From Phytoseiulus persimilis (lineage: Eukaryota; Arthropoda; Arachnida; Mesostigmata; Phytoseiidae), in assembly GCA_037576195.1 (NCBI GenBank), contig CM075104.1:27234211-27298210 (forward strand): DNA of 64,000 bases. The letters are read 5' to 3'. Below, in pieces: positions 9,730-21,485 of the stretch. Position 1 is the stretch's first letter; every line of letters starts with the position of its first letter. The position numbers were made by a program, and so were the translations under genes. The notes beneath the pieces are model-generated. The model was not told where the DNA came from, did not search any database, and saw only the letters and a list, made by a program, of their open reading frames with translations.

Positions 9730-11640
9730 GCTTGAAGCGATTTCGGTATTATGCAAGCTCGGAATGTTCCTGATTTGGGAATCCGAAAACGTGAGCAGAA
9801 ACACCCAAGTTCATGCACAGAAGAGCTATTCCCAGACTTCATAGGATTGTTTCTGCTTAGGTGTCACACAAGCGAAGGAATCAAAAGCAGTAGATCAGAA
9901 ATGGCGCGGACCCTGCACGTGATCCACATCCTGCAGAGTAGAGAGCCACCACACAGTTCGCTCACTGACATGGATTTTTCATCCTACCTGGACGTGTTCT
10001 TCTCCCTGATCAACGGAACCGCGAAAGAAGTCACACTCTTAGAGAACGCTAGGCGCGGAAGAGAGAGGTACACAACGTTGTTGCGCCGATGCGCGCCAAA
10101 TTCAACTCCGGCTCTTTCGCCGAATTAGGTTCGGAAACAGTCGGCTGGATGGAGTGATTGGATCTCAAAGCCCATTCCCGGGATCACTCGAGGAAAGTTC
10201 CATCACCTTCTCCATAACTGTCGAAGGTACTCGAGAGACTCGAGACTCACCAAGTTCTGGTACAGCACTTCCGGATCATGTTAAGCTGTGGAAAACCATA
10301 CGTGAGCTTGCCGCGGTCAAGACACAGTAGAGACACGCTGCTCGAGCGATAACGGTCGCGGAGCATTCGCCTGTGCAATGTGAATGTTGCAGGAGAATGT
10401 TGAAACATCAATAGCGAAATCTGTTTCAGATGAATCACTTTTGTGCGACGGCTGCTGTGGCCCCGACGTGTCTTCGTAACGGCAGCTGCGATGAGTTCTC
10501 CCAACTTTTTCGATTGTCTTACAGGCATCTTCAAGCAATGCGGCACCCCATTGTTTTTTTTTCGCAAAGACTCTGTGAACCTGGCTGAGGAAAGTTGTTC
10601 GCTAGGATAAATGTCTGGCTCCATGCTGGGAAGCTCCGGAGCTCTTCTCTGATTATTGTGACTCTGGTTTCACAAAGGCCGTGACCCCATTTCGAGAACC
10701 CATTCCGGAGCCTTGAATCAAAGCTGCACCAGGTTACCGTCCCCGACTCGATACCACGATCTGCCAACTCATTCGTCGTCCGTAACTGCTTCTCTTTCGC
10801 GCCGCTCACAATCGGTTCATCAGCTGTCATTTCCCTAAAGGCACCCACGTGAGGGGACCGCATTGATGATCTATTTGTTTCTGAAGATGGAAGCGCGGTC
10901 TCTGGAGTTCATGCTGGTCTTCATTTGCTTGAGTTTGGCTCTGAATGGCTCTCCTTCGATGATGGGCTGAGGTCTGTTTTGTGTTTCGTTGGGGGTTGAC
11001 ATTTGTTCTTCGAGCTGTTCCGGAGGATAGAGAAGGCTTTCCTTCCGATTATACGTCCCCAAACCCTGGAGGTAGGTCTACTTGAGAAGCTACAGCAGGT
11101 ACAGGAAACTTGAGCTTTCGCTGGTCGAATCGCGCTGGATATGTGAAATATTGTTTGAAGCTTGTCCAATCTCTGTATGTGTGGCTGAACTCTCCCGTAT
11201 TGATCTTGGTCATTGGTTTCTCTCTCTTTCGGGCGCGTCAATACTCCACAGAGTGAAACCGTGCCTCCCTCTGCCTCACCCCCGGCTCATAACAGGGTCT
11301 CAATGTAGCTATCTCGGAATGCGATCTGCGCACTCAGCGATGCTAGCTTGAGGGATATCCGAGCGACAGTAGGGATAGAGAGTCCGATTCTCGAAGTAGA
11401 AAAATAGGAAGTGGCGCTTTTCTCCTTTCGTCGTTGATTTGACCAGTCCCCGTCCTGCTGGGTTCGTTTCGGAAGGAACACTATCTTCCGGAAACCGAGC
11501 TCCGGTGTTCTACTACACCATTGGGGAGATATCTCATGCTTTTAGCTGGAAGCGAATTCAGCTCTCAGAATCTCTAATCGCAGGCACTCCGCCCTCTAAA
11601 CCGCTTCTAAGCTAGCTCCCCATACGACAAAGATCGATGC
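9730..11640. other. Intergenic, no recognisable gene
   Basis: This contains the divergent upstream regions of the HP1-like gene and ariadne-2. The open frames here lack domain resemblance, and I see no transposon or RNA gene. Confidence 0.45.
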
Positions 11641-11742
11641 TTAATCCGTGTGGCCGTTGCTTTGAACTGCCTCGAGTTTGTGTTCCTCTCGGATTCTGTT
11701 CCCGCTAACTATCGGCTCCATCAGTTTCGGTTGAAGCTCATC

Positions 11743-11760
11743 CTGTTGTGTTGTTGCAGA
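11743..11760 (+). promoter_or_regulatory. Candidate 3' splice site of a 5' UTR intron
   Basis: A pyrimidine-rich run ending TTGTTGTTGCAG lies about 90 bases before the ariadne-2 start codon. It would fit a 5' UTR intron, which would make the upstream in-frame extension non-coding. Confidence 0.4.
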
Positions 11761-11850
11761 TTGACAAACTCAAGAATCCGAGAAACCAGCAGCACCTTGT
11801 CTCCTCCAACCGCGAGCTGTTCCGAAATCTGTCCGGGCGTGAGGGACGCC

Positions 11851-13275
11851 ATGTCGATGTCGGACGGCCATACTAACTCTGATGAGGATGACTTTTACGA
11901 CGAAGCGGATTCATATCCTCCATCTGCGGAATCGGAAACAGACCTGGCTACAGTCGACGTTGAAGCATATGATTTCGAATGTATCACACCTGACGACGCC
12001 GACAATTTTTTCGCGACCGCCGTCAAGGATTTCATGGACAAATCAACTCTCCAAGATGCCTATGTGGCTAGAATGCTCCTCCATCATTTCCAGTGGGATT
12101 GTCGGGAGGCTGCGGAACGTTACTTGAATAATCCTACCCGGACTTTGGTGAGAGCCCGGATTCGCAGTGGAACTCTGCCCCCCGATAGCTCCAACGTTCA
12201 GTTTTGCGAAACGTGTTTCGACGATCTAGATCGCGGGGAATCTCGATCGCTCGATTGCGGCCATCAGTTTTGCGCCGACTGCTGGGTCGCATTCCTCGAG
12301 GTCCAGATCGGCCAGGTCGGGCGGTCCACGGAAATCACTTGCATGTACCAGGGATGCGGGATTCTCGCACCGATGGAGTTCGTGCTCCAGCTCATTGCAC
12401 CGCAGAGCACTCGCTTAGACACTCGATACCTGCAGCTCTGCCGGGACGACTGGGTCCGCATTCATCCCCAATTACGTTTCTGCCCTGGGAAGAACTGCCA
12501 AGCTGTAGTGAAAGTCGAGCAGATCCGAGCCAAACGCGTGGTATGCTCTTTCTGCCATACGCAGTTCTGCTGTCAATGTGGCGGAGACTATCATGCCCCG
12601 GCGACCTGCGAAAATTTCAAGAAATGGCTCACGAAATGTGCCGACGATTCCGAAACCACAAACTACATTCTGGGGCACACTAAAGATTGCCCCAACTGCG
12701 ACGTTTGTATCGAGAAGAGCGGGGGCTGTAACCACATGCACTGCAGAGGCTGTCAGTTCCATTTCTGCTGGGTGTGTCTCAGGGAGTGGGATTCGTACAC
12801 TCACAAGTGCAACAGTTACGAAGAGACCCCCAGTGGTGCGAATGAGCCCAACGTGAGGTGCAGAGCCAACGAAGCTCTGAAAAGGTACCTGTTTTACTTC
12901 ACGCGGTGGGACAACCACGCCAAGTCACTTCGACTCGAAGAAGTCATGAGAAGAGGAATGCGGCGCCAAATCGAACAGAAAGTTATTGATCACGATGGAA
13001 CGTGGTTCGACTTGCAGTACATACTCGACGCCGCGGGGCTCCTGGCCAAATGTAGGTATACTCTGCAGTACACCTATGCTTACGCTTATTTCATGGAGCC
13101 GGGTCCCCGCAAGGAGCTCTTCGAGTACCAGCAAGCGAACCTCGAGACCGAGATCGAAGACCTCAGCTGGAAACTTGAACGCGCAGAGACCTATCAGCGT
13201 GGTGAACTCATGAATCAGATGGTCATCGCCGAGAAACGGAGGAGTATTTTGCTCAAAGACTTCCTCACTTCCTGA
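11851..13275 (+). CDS. ari-2: Ariadne-2-type RBR E3 ubiquitin ligase
   Basis: This RING-between-RING ligase takes ubiquitin from an E2 onto its own RING2 cysteine before transferring it to substrate; ARIH2 works with neddylated cullin-5 ligases. The protein has 474 residues (human ARIH2 493). After an acidic N-terminus come RING1 (about Cys119-Cys169), IBR (about 190-253), RING2 (about Cys280-Cys320) with DCPNCDVCIEKSGGCNHMHC and presumed catalytic Cys293, and the Ariadne domain to the end. WLTKCADDSET, ALKRYLFYF, LLAKCRYTLQYTY and MEPGPRKELFEYQQA are close to ARIH2 rather than ARIH1. I chose the ATG at 11851 because it begins the acidic family N-terminus; the frame is open upstream to 11650, but that extension has no resemblance and includes a likely splice acceptor. 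The coding sequence is intronless. Confidence 0.95.
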   Translation: MSMSDGHTNSDEDDFYDEADSYPPSAESETDLATVDVEAYDFECITPDDADNFFATAVKDFMDKSTLQDAYVARMLLHHFQWDCREAAERYLNNPTRTLVRARIRSGTLPPDSSNVQFCETCFDDLDRGESRSLDCGHQFCADCWVAFLEVQIGQVGRSTEITCMYQGCGILAPMEFVLQLIAPQSTRLDTRYLQLCRDDWVRIHPQLRFCPGKNCQAVVKVEQIRAKRVVCSFCHTQFCCQCGGDYHAPATCENFKKWLTKCADDSETTNYILGHTKDCPNCDVCIEKSGGCNHMHCRGCQFHFCWVCLREWDSYTHKCNSYEETPSGANEPNVRCRANEALKRYLFYFTRWDNHAKSLRLEEVMRRGMRRQIEQKVIDHDGTWFDLQYILDAAGLLAKCRYTLQYTYAYAYFMEPGPRKELFEYQQANLETEIEDLSWKLERAETYQRGELMNQMVIAEKRRSILLKDFLTS

Positions 13276-13688
13276 TTTGTGATTCGGCGACGGACTAGCG
13301 GACCCACACGATCGCAGCTGCTCAGTCGTTGCGTGGACAAGCGGTGACACAAGCGATGGTGACGATCCAGACAAAAAGTCGCTTCTCAGTCATCTATCAA
13401 TCGTGCTTCCTGTGAAGAAACGATCAATATCGGTGCAATCAGCAAGATGAGGAACAGCGTCTTTCGCGGTGTCGGTAGATTCGGGTAATCATCGAAGCAA
13501 CTCGAGAGCCAGGGTGGCCCACCGTGGCTTAATCTGAGTGCCAAAGCCATTGAACTCCGACGCGGGTCATCGGGTTCTCACAATGAAACGCAAATCGAGT
13601 GCGTCCTCCAATGCGAATCACCGTTCTAGATGCTTTAAACAAATTATTACAGTTGAGACCATCCTCCGTAGACTCCATGAATCGTCCG

Positions 13689-13694
13689 AATAAA
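13689..13694 (+). promoter_or_regulatory. Candidate poly(A) signal of ariadne-2
   Basis: This is the first clear AATAAA downstream, about 410 bases after the stop codon. Confidence 0.35.
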
Positions 13695-13699
13695 AATCA

Positions 13700-16600
13700 C
13701 CGTATTTCCTTTAATGATTCGGTCGTATCTGTCCATCGGGCCATACTGATAGATGGGCGGGCTTCGGACGATCACATACGAATGAGGCAGTTCGGGGCTC
13801 GGATCCTTGGAAAACCGCGTGTGCAAGTGGGACGTTGTTTTGGCATTCACAGATCATCGTCAATCACCCAGGGATGGATAGGCTCATTCGCCCAGAAGCG
13901 AGCGATGGTCATTTCACCTGAGAGCAGTACATTGGCAATGGGGGAAGAGCTGAAGAACTGAGAATTCTGTGCCGCACGGAAACCGGATCCCTCATGGAGA
14001 AACTATGGTGGAGGGAGGAGCCTCGATTAGTCTTGGCGCAGCCAACGCGCTCGAGCCTGGAAAACGGATGCGAAACTATTCCTCGAGGAACGCGGTAAAG
14101 CCAGCATCAGAAGTATCTGGAAAATCTGCTGGAAGAGCTGAAAGAGCACCTAAAAATGGTAGAAAACCGAATTATCGGTTGAACCGTCAGGGTTTCACCT
14201 TCTGATTCCGCAAGCACTCGAGCGGGGGTTCCCGCAGATGGAGGATTCGCGTTCGATCGGAGCCTCACCGACCGGATGGTCGAAGGGAATCCAGACACGC
14301 TGGGGTGCCCAACTATCGGCCAACAAAGTACAAATCCTCCGAGAGCAGCGAGCGGATGAGTAAAAAACTTCATCTGTTGTGGGCAGCGGCTGCGGCGGGC
14401 TCAATCAACTGAACTCATCCATCGAAAGGCATGCCGTAAGGAAAAACCGAATCGAGACGGGGTCACTAGCCTGCGGATCTTCGGGGTACGCGAGGGAAAC
14501 ACATCTCCAAGCATGCTCTGAGGAGCTGGTCAAGACAGCGTAGAGCACAGTCGTTGAAAATATGAACGGAGCTACGGGTAGAGCTCGTGGATCTACGGAA
14601 AATCCGAAAACCGGGATTCCCGCGGTGGGGGGCGTCTCTGGCGTTCCGAGTCTTGACGGGCCGTTGATGAGGAACACCGCGGAACCCCCGGTCTGGGCTC
14701 ATCACCCGGTCCGTGGGACCCGACGCTGTGCAAAGCCCCTCGGCTCGGAGAGGACCGTTCTCCTGGAATTTCCCGAATATCACAGTATGGGACAGACATT
14801 GCGAGAAATCCGTGAGTTCCGGGATTCTCCTGGTTAGGGGTCCGTCTTCCTCCTCGGGATCTGTTGCTATCCCTAGGCGCGGGGCGGGCCCAGGTCCTGT
14901 TAGGTTTCCTTGAGTTTCTCAGAGCTCACAAGGGAGGGTTCTGAATTGTACAACTCCGACTCCAACCAGATAGACTGCGATCTATAGGCCTACTAGAGAC
15001 GTGAAAAACAGCTTGTGAATCTTCTCCCGATGGGCCGTCGTTTGCGAGATAGAGTGCCCTCAAAACTTAAAATTTTTAGAGGGTCGGATTGGTGGCAGCC
15101 AAGGCCAAGCAAGCTCCGAATATCGTTGTGAAAGGTTTCTGGTACCGCGCTATGCCCTGAAAGTCACGCCACGCGACAGTGATGCCACCAAAGCTCTGGT
15201 TTCATTGACGATTTTCCGCGACGAGATTCTGTGCGCATTTTCGAATCCAGGGATCCGCGAGTGAGTAGCCGTGAAGTCGCCAATGTTCAGCTCCCCTACT
15301 CTTTGAATTGCCCACATCTTTATGGTCCGATCGTGTTCCCATTTGTTCTCTGTGGAGTCTGAACCTCGTGATGTAGTTCGGTTGTCGTACACGTGGGGAA
15401 TCGTTTCTTTATTGATCTGAACTTCCAGTTTTGGTTGGCTTCAATGTAGGCCAGGATCCGACAGATTTGCCCTGGCCCAGTTCGTCGGTCAGGGGTTCGT
15501 ACTCGTCGCCATGGCCGTTCGTCTCGTACATTTCGTCGACCTCCTCAACGTCTACGGAATGTTTGTTCGCGACACGATATCAGCAATTGGGGCGATGTGC
15601 AAGGACTCCAGCTGTTTCTGGATCAGCGACACCGATGAATTGGCTCTGATCGAGATCACTGTGACTGCTTCAACGACTTTCCTAGCTTCAAATAGGGATT
15701 TCACAAAAGCTTCAGCTGATGCCACAGAAAAAGAACGAACCGCGCGTGCAGAGAGCAGACAACTTGCTCATGAAAATGAAACCAGAGCTAGCAATGGAAC
15801 CAGCATCGCGTTGCGCGATTTTCAGGACATGGCCCGGTGCCAGAAACCTTTGCTAACGATTTCCAGAGCTTGCTTCGCATGGCTTTTACGAATCCGACAA
15901 GCCCCCGTGGAGCCCATGTTGAGGGCGTCGTAGCTCGCAAACGACGGCTCATTGGGAAATATTCCATCAGCCGGTTTTCATGTCTCGAGTAGGCCTACTG
16001 ATCGCAACATATCTGGTTGTACAGTTCAGAACTTTTCCTTGTCAGTTGTTTCAGCCAGGAGAAGGATCCACTGGGGCAGCGGAACAACAGGAGCGCCTCG
16101 CAAGAATGGATGGTTTGACCATTGCTGGCAGCTGCACCCCGAATACGCGAAACCCCGAGCGGACTCGCTTCTCGTTTCTCCCCCCTTGGTATACTTTCTC
16201 TGAGAGGATTCTCCCATATTTTTTCCATAACACGCGCCTTCCCGCTTCTCTGTAGTCATGGAACCAGGTCTGGAACCTTGTCCACACCGGCAACTACCCT
16301 CCCCGGAGAACGACTCAGGATCTCCCGACAGCAGCCCAGGTTCCCTCTGCTAACAGGATAAGATCGCCATGATTGATTCGCTCTGACAACCTCAGAGATT
16401 CACGCAGTCGATCCGAAGATCTGTACCGCTTGTCGGACTCCACAAAAAACTCCCGAGAACTTCCTTGAGTGTACGGGGCACATTTATCTTCAGGAATCGG
16501 CCCACGAAAGTTGCGTATTTCACTATGGCTCGGGCGTTGATGTCGAGGTATGCTCCGTGATCAAGGGCTTGGGAACTCACATCCAAAGGATCTTGATTTT

Positions 16601-19600
16601 GAGAGCGAGGATAACAACGCTCTGTGTAGGACCGCCCGCATCTGGGTCATGCGGCTTCCTGACACCGATCCTACCTGAGATGATACACGCAACTCAAAAC
16701 CGATTGAAAAGGCATTCAAGTAGCTCCGACAGCAGAAAATGGCAGAGTAGTGTTATTTTGTGGTGGGCTGTATCATTTAATCATCATTGGCCGTTTCGAA
16801 AGCGACCCGTTACCCGGTTCTCAGAGCCAGTTCCAAGCTCCGTTCGGGAGTGGAATCTCCCAAATTTGAGCGATCTAGGCCAGCCATCTGCTCGTAATTC
16901 AAGAGTCACGCGAAATTCAGACAAATTCCCGTGAAGAGCCAGCCGAAGATCCCTGGGCGCCAAATCTCCTGACATAAAGCTGACAACTCCGAGTACCCGT
17001 GCCAGCGTGCTCAGCGCGAAGTGACAAATGAGGGAGGAACGTGCCGCGTGACTCGCGAAGCGTCAAGAGCGCGGATTTTCAATGTTTCAGCCGAACCCCG
17101 TCCACAGATACTGACTTAGATTTCCCGCACGGATCCGGTTCCATCCTCGGTCGCTCAGTCACAGTGTGTTTCTATCGCTCCAGTCGCGGGCCGATCGTAT
17201 CGAGAGAGTGAGCCAATAAGGGGCTTGATATCTTACTTTTTGCCCCATGAGGTGTTCGCCATGAGTGCCCAGATCTGATCTCGGAATCTGCCGACGACCA
17301 TCAATGACAAGAGCTCCGCTGCGAAATTATTCCACGAGATCAATGGGTGAATACTCGCCTCAACCATTCGCGCCACTGGCTCTAATAATTGCAAGTCGAA
17401 ATGCCTCGGGGTCGCCGAGGAGCTACAACCTGAACATTTTTTCCCGATAGCTCCCAGAAGAGCGTTTCCGGCTCGCGTGCTTCATCTGAATCAAGATCGG
17501 ATCAGCCGAGTTGTGGAGGAACGTGCATGGGAGAGACGGTTCTCGATGTCACGTTCGCATACCACCTCGTGTTGGAGGCTCCAAACTGAAGAGAGACTGG
17601 AGCTTCCCCTCGGTCGAGAGGGCATTCCTGCGTTCGTGTTGACAACATCATAACGCCATCAGGAGGGTATAAGTTTTTCGAGACTCACATATGCAAGAAT
17701 CCCAATTTTCCAGTCATGGTCACAGAATAGGAAAGTTCAGTGCGGATCCCACACTGACCCCGATGAGGGCCCACTCCAAACCGCAGCTGGAGTAATTCCC
17801 AAGCCTATACGATCTCGCCGAATACCCGTCCACAATGTCGGAAATCTCTCTATGTCCTTCCAGAAAACGCATCGCCCACCTCTCTCCGTTTTTTTTTGCG
17901 AGTGAAGAATGCTTCGGAGACACCCCTCTGCGCAATCGATTCGTTGGGTCAAAGTTTCGTTCCTGAAATTCCCCATGCCCTCGGTAGCTATTTGTTTAAA
18001 GCAGAACCGATGGAAACAATGCATTGGGGTATGAGCACGGGGAACCGCGAATAATTATAGGAACTTGTAGTCAGTGGGTTTACGCTGGATCGGGCTTCGT
18101 GGCTTCCTCCGGTGCTCTGAAAAAATCGTGCAGTGACCAATAGTAAGCTTTGGGGTGTCATCCACCCCTCTAACAGTGAACGCCAATCGGGCTGAGTTCA
18201 ACGTTCATTCTGTGAAGGCATGAACGAGGATGCTAGAAAAGGGATTTCGTTGGTCATCGATTCTCTGTCGGTTTGAACTCGTGTTTACCGCGATCTCAAC
18301 CAGGAACGGGGCTGCGTCGTGCAGCAACGGCATAGCTTGTTGTGCCGAAAAATCCGCCCCCTATACCCGCACAGTCGTTCGAGACTCTCATGATGCTCTT
18401 CCGATCATTGAGCCCCGGTATTACTGCCACTCTCTGAGGGTATCGGAAGGATAGGCTCGAAATTCTACGGAGGAATCTCCGACTTCCTCCAGGACAGGCC
18501 ATGCAGAGTATGTTTTCATGGGTAACTCTACCGGATTCGTCGTTCAATTGGCCACACGACACAGCCGTAGGGAGTCTCCTGTTGGTCTTCTTCATAGATG
18601 AGGTCAAGTTCCATCCAGTCGGTCGAAATAATTACTTTTTATGTATTGTGTAAATAGATGTAGTAATTACCTTCATGCAAGTATGCGGACAGAGTGAATA
18701 CTCTCCATGTAGCTGGCAGACGAGACGATTACTCTATTATGTGTATACAGGCGAAGCGATTGCACGGTATGTGCATTCAGAAAGATTCCAAGATTCCGGG
18801 GGAAAACTGTCCTATTCTGAATTCATTTCCTTGCGATCGACAGCTGGAAAGATGACGCATTCGTTCGAAAATCGAATTTTTTGAAGCGATTTAGAGATGG
18901 CATTCTTTTCTCGACCTGTTCCAATGAAATGGCGGAGATCGGTCCGGAGCTCAGAATTGGCGACCGATTTCATCTGCACCTTCAAGAAGCATTGATCTGT
19001 TAGCAAAAGCTCGTCGTGGATTCGATCATAGATTATCTCTTCAGGGCCAAGTTCGAAACTTCTTGAGATGGCAAGAAATTCTCAGATTGCGCCATACTAC
19101 CCGTCGATCAAAATACCGGGTCGGAAATCAAACTTTTCCAATCGTCCGTCTTGGAAGGAAAAGTAGAATGACCTCGATTTCGAGCTACCGATCGCGTACT
19201 CGATAGGCCTTCCAGCGCGGGGTCCGCGAGATATTCGCGGATCCAGATCCGCAGGATCCACAAGACCAGCGCACATTTAATCGTGAAATTCCATGAGGGA
19301 ATGGTCGTAGGGCAAACACGGATCACCTGTCTTTTGTTGTGCTTATCGCCCGTGATTCCGTACTCCGATGGTGTCAGCCGCCCCGGGTATTTTTAAATCG
19401 GGAATTTTCGAGCCCGATTCTGTTTTGTTTGTGTGTTCGTATCGCGCCAGAGTAGCTCAGAGGCAGCCGTCAGATTTAGGAGTCCATACCTCCCACCCCC
19501 GCTCAGCCCGAACGGGACTTCAGCATCCTGCGAATGATCCTCAGCGAAAACCGCGTGAGCCTCGAACCAGAAAACTTGAACGATACTTTCATGCTCCGAA

Positions 19601-19946
19601 GAGCGTTCGAATCGGCAAGAAGGAAGCCATCAAAATCCACCGATGATCCGAGCGGAAATTGGTAGATGAGAAGTTCGTAATGATAGGATACAGCCCTCTC
19701 AAGAGTTCCCTAACTCGCTTTGTGATGTACGTAGTTCATTGTTTGCTTGTTCTTCTACAGTAAATTGAACAACGCGTTCATCTTGCGAGTTGCCACATGA
19801 ATGCAAGAGCTCATATAGTATGTACTTGGCTTTTCTTCTCTCAGTGCCCCCCTATATTAAGTTATGAGAAGAAGATGCACTGAATCACGCCTCGAGGACA
19901 GCGTGTTGCGTGTCTATTCGGTAGCAATGAGCTGGAAACCTCTCCA
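13700..19946. other. 6.2 kb without recognisable gene
   Basis: I looked for conserved domains, splice chains, tRNA boxes and transposon ends on both strands and found none convincing. The longest frames (for example 15511-15933) have no family resemblance and no supporting splice context. Confidence 0.45.
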
Positions 19947-21003
19947 CCGGCGAAACTAAGATTATGACCCCCTATTTTCCCTTCAGAATCATAAAGTTCG
20001 TCGAAAAATAAGCGGTTTCAAAAAAAAATTTGAGCATTTAAGCCACGGCAAAGCGGAGATATCGGCTCCCGAAGATTCGAATTTTTTGTGATTTTTTGGT
20101 GACTTTTTTTCCCGCCTATTGAACGGTCTCATGGATGGGATACGGTGGAATTTCCCTGGAAACGCTCGGGAGTTTCTTGAAGTTGTTTTCTCAATACTTC
20201 TCGTCGTTGTTCGCCTTGCAAGAAGGGACCTTAGAATAAGAGTCAGATTGTCGGAATCATTTTCGTCTCTCCAGCGACGGCAACCAAGTCGTCGTTCAAC
20301 AGGTCGGCCTGATCGTGGCTCATCGTTCAGGTCCTGATTGCCGTCTCGGAACTTGGCGAACCACCTCTCCACTGTGGAAAGAGACGGAGTGGCTTCACGG
20401 AACACGGGTTCCATTTGCCGCTTCGTCTCCGCCGCTGAATTCCCCTTGAGGAACTCGTAGAGCATTGCGCTCCGGGTCAGTTGATCTCGGTTGACCACTC
20501 CGGGATGATGGCTAGAGTTTCTGAAACTTCCACGAACTTCACGGGAAACAGAAAAGATTCGGTGCTGCAATGAGCGCGTTGGAAGAACCTGTTGGTTGTC
20601 GCACGAGTGGAACGATACTGAAAATGGAATCCCCATCTCTCTCGTCCCCAGCGTCGGTTCTCGTAGCCTAACATTCGAGAACGTGACATTTTGTGAGAAA
20701 GCCAGCGAGTTCTCTCGGAGCAATCGAACTCATTGTCTCGGAGGGAAGACATGCCGATCACTCTGTGTTGAGAAAACATTTTCCAGAGGCTCCCGAGCGT
20801 TTCCAGGGCAGTTCCACCGTATCCCATCCATGAGACCGTTCAATAGGCGGGAAAAAAATCACAAAAAAGTCGAATCTTCGGGAGCCGATATCTCCGCTTT
20901 GCCGTGGCCGAAATGCTCAATTTTTTTTTTGAAACCGTTTATTTTTCGACGAAATTCATGATTCTGGAGAGAAAATAGGGGGTCATAATCTTAGTTTCGC
21001 CGG
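19947..21003. mobile_element. Mariner-derived fold-back element with long inverted repeats
   Basis: The ends are imperfect inverted copies. The left arm begins CCGGCGAAACTAAGATTATG at 19947 and runs to about 20174. The right arm from about 20791 ends with the reverse complement at 21003. Both include A/T runs, the block CGGAGATATCGGCTCC and a GGGATACGG/CCGTATCCC block. Arms of about 215-230 bp are far longer than the roughly 28-bp ends of classic mariners. Between them is a decayed mariner transposase fragment. No clear TA duplication flanks the ends as I read them. The element lies 400 bp left of the large minisatellite element. Confidence 0.75.
20295..20489 (-). pseudogene. Mariner transposase helix-turn-helix fragment
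   Basis: About 65 codons match the N-terminal DNA-binding half of mariner transposases. AMLYEFLKGNSAAET is the first helix-turn-helix, TVERWFAKFRDGN the second, and DLNDEPRSGRP the conserved linker. Directly after PVE a shift of frame is needed to recover the family-like DDLVAVAGE. The DD(D/E) catalytic domain is missing, so this is a fossil. The wider open frame (20723-19989) is mostly inverted-repeat sequence read as protein. Confidence 0.85.
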
Positions 21004-21485
21004 AACTGCAAAATCGCGATTTTCCGAATTTCGACCCTTTCAGTAAAATCGCTCCTGTAAGCACGGTGTTTTTTGACGATCATTGCGGTTGATCTCATCT
21101 GAAAGCTGACTGAATTCCGCACGTTTCGTACATTTTATTATCTCTCTGCGCTTCCTGGGAGCGGAGTTATGAGCGATTGAAATTAGGGGCCCAGAACTTT
21201 TGCATCCACCCAATACCATCTCTGTACACTTCTTCAACCCCAAAAATCAGTGTGAAGCGCACTCGGATAGAAGCGAATCTCAGCCGTTGCTGCGTTCTGG
21301 GACTGTTTCGGTGAAGCTCGCGATTTCGAAATGGCCGCAAGTTCGGAATCAAGTTCTAACCCAGAATGAGTTGATTCGGAACCTGTGTCGTAGTGGAAGA
21401 ACGTATCCTTACTATATATAATCGGCTTAGTCTGTCAGTTTGTCAGTCTGTCAGTTTGTCCGCACTTTTTCTGAAAGACATGAGA

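Noticed and set aside
15511-15933. 140-residue plus-strand gene
   Set aside because: It has mixed composition with no family resemblance, and overlapping frames are also open.
19441-19530. tRNA gene suggested by GAGTAGCTCAGAGGCAG
   Set aside because: There is an A-box-like stretch but no B box and no cloverleaf at the proper distance.
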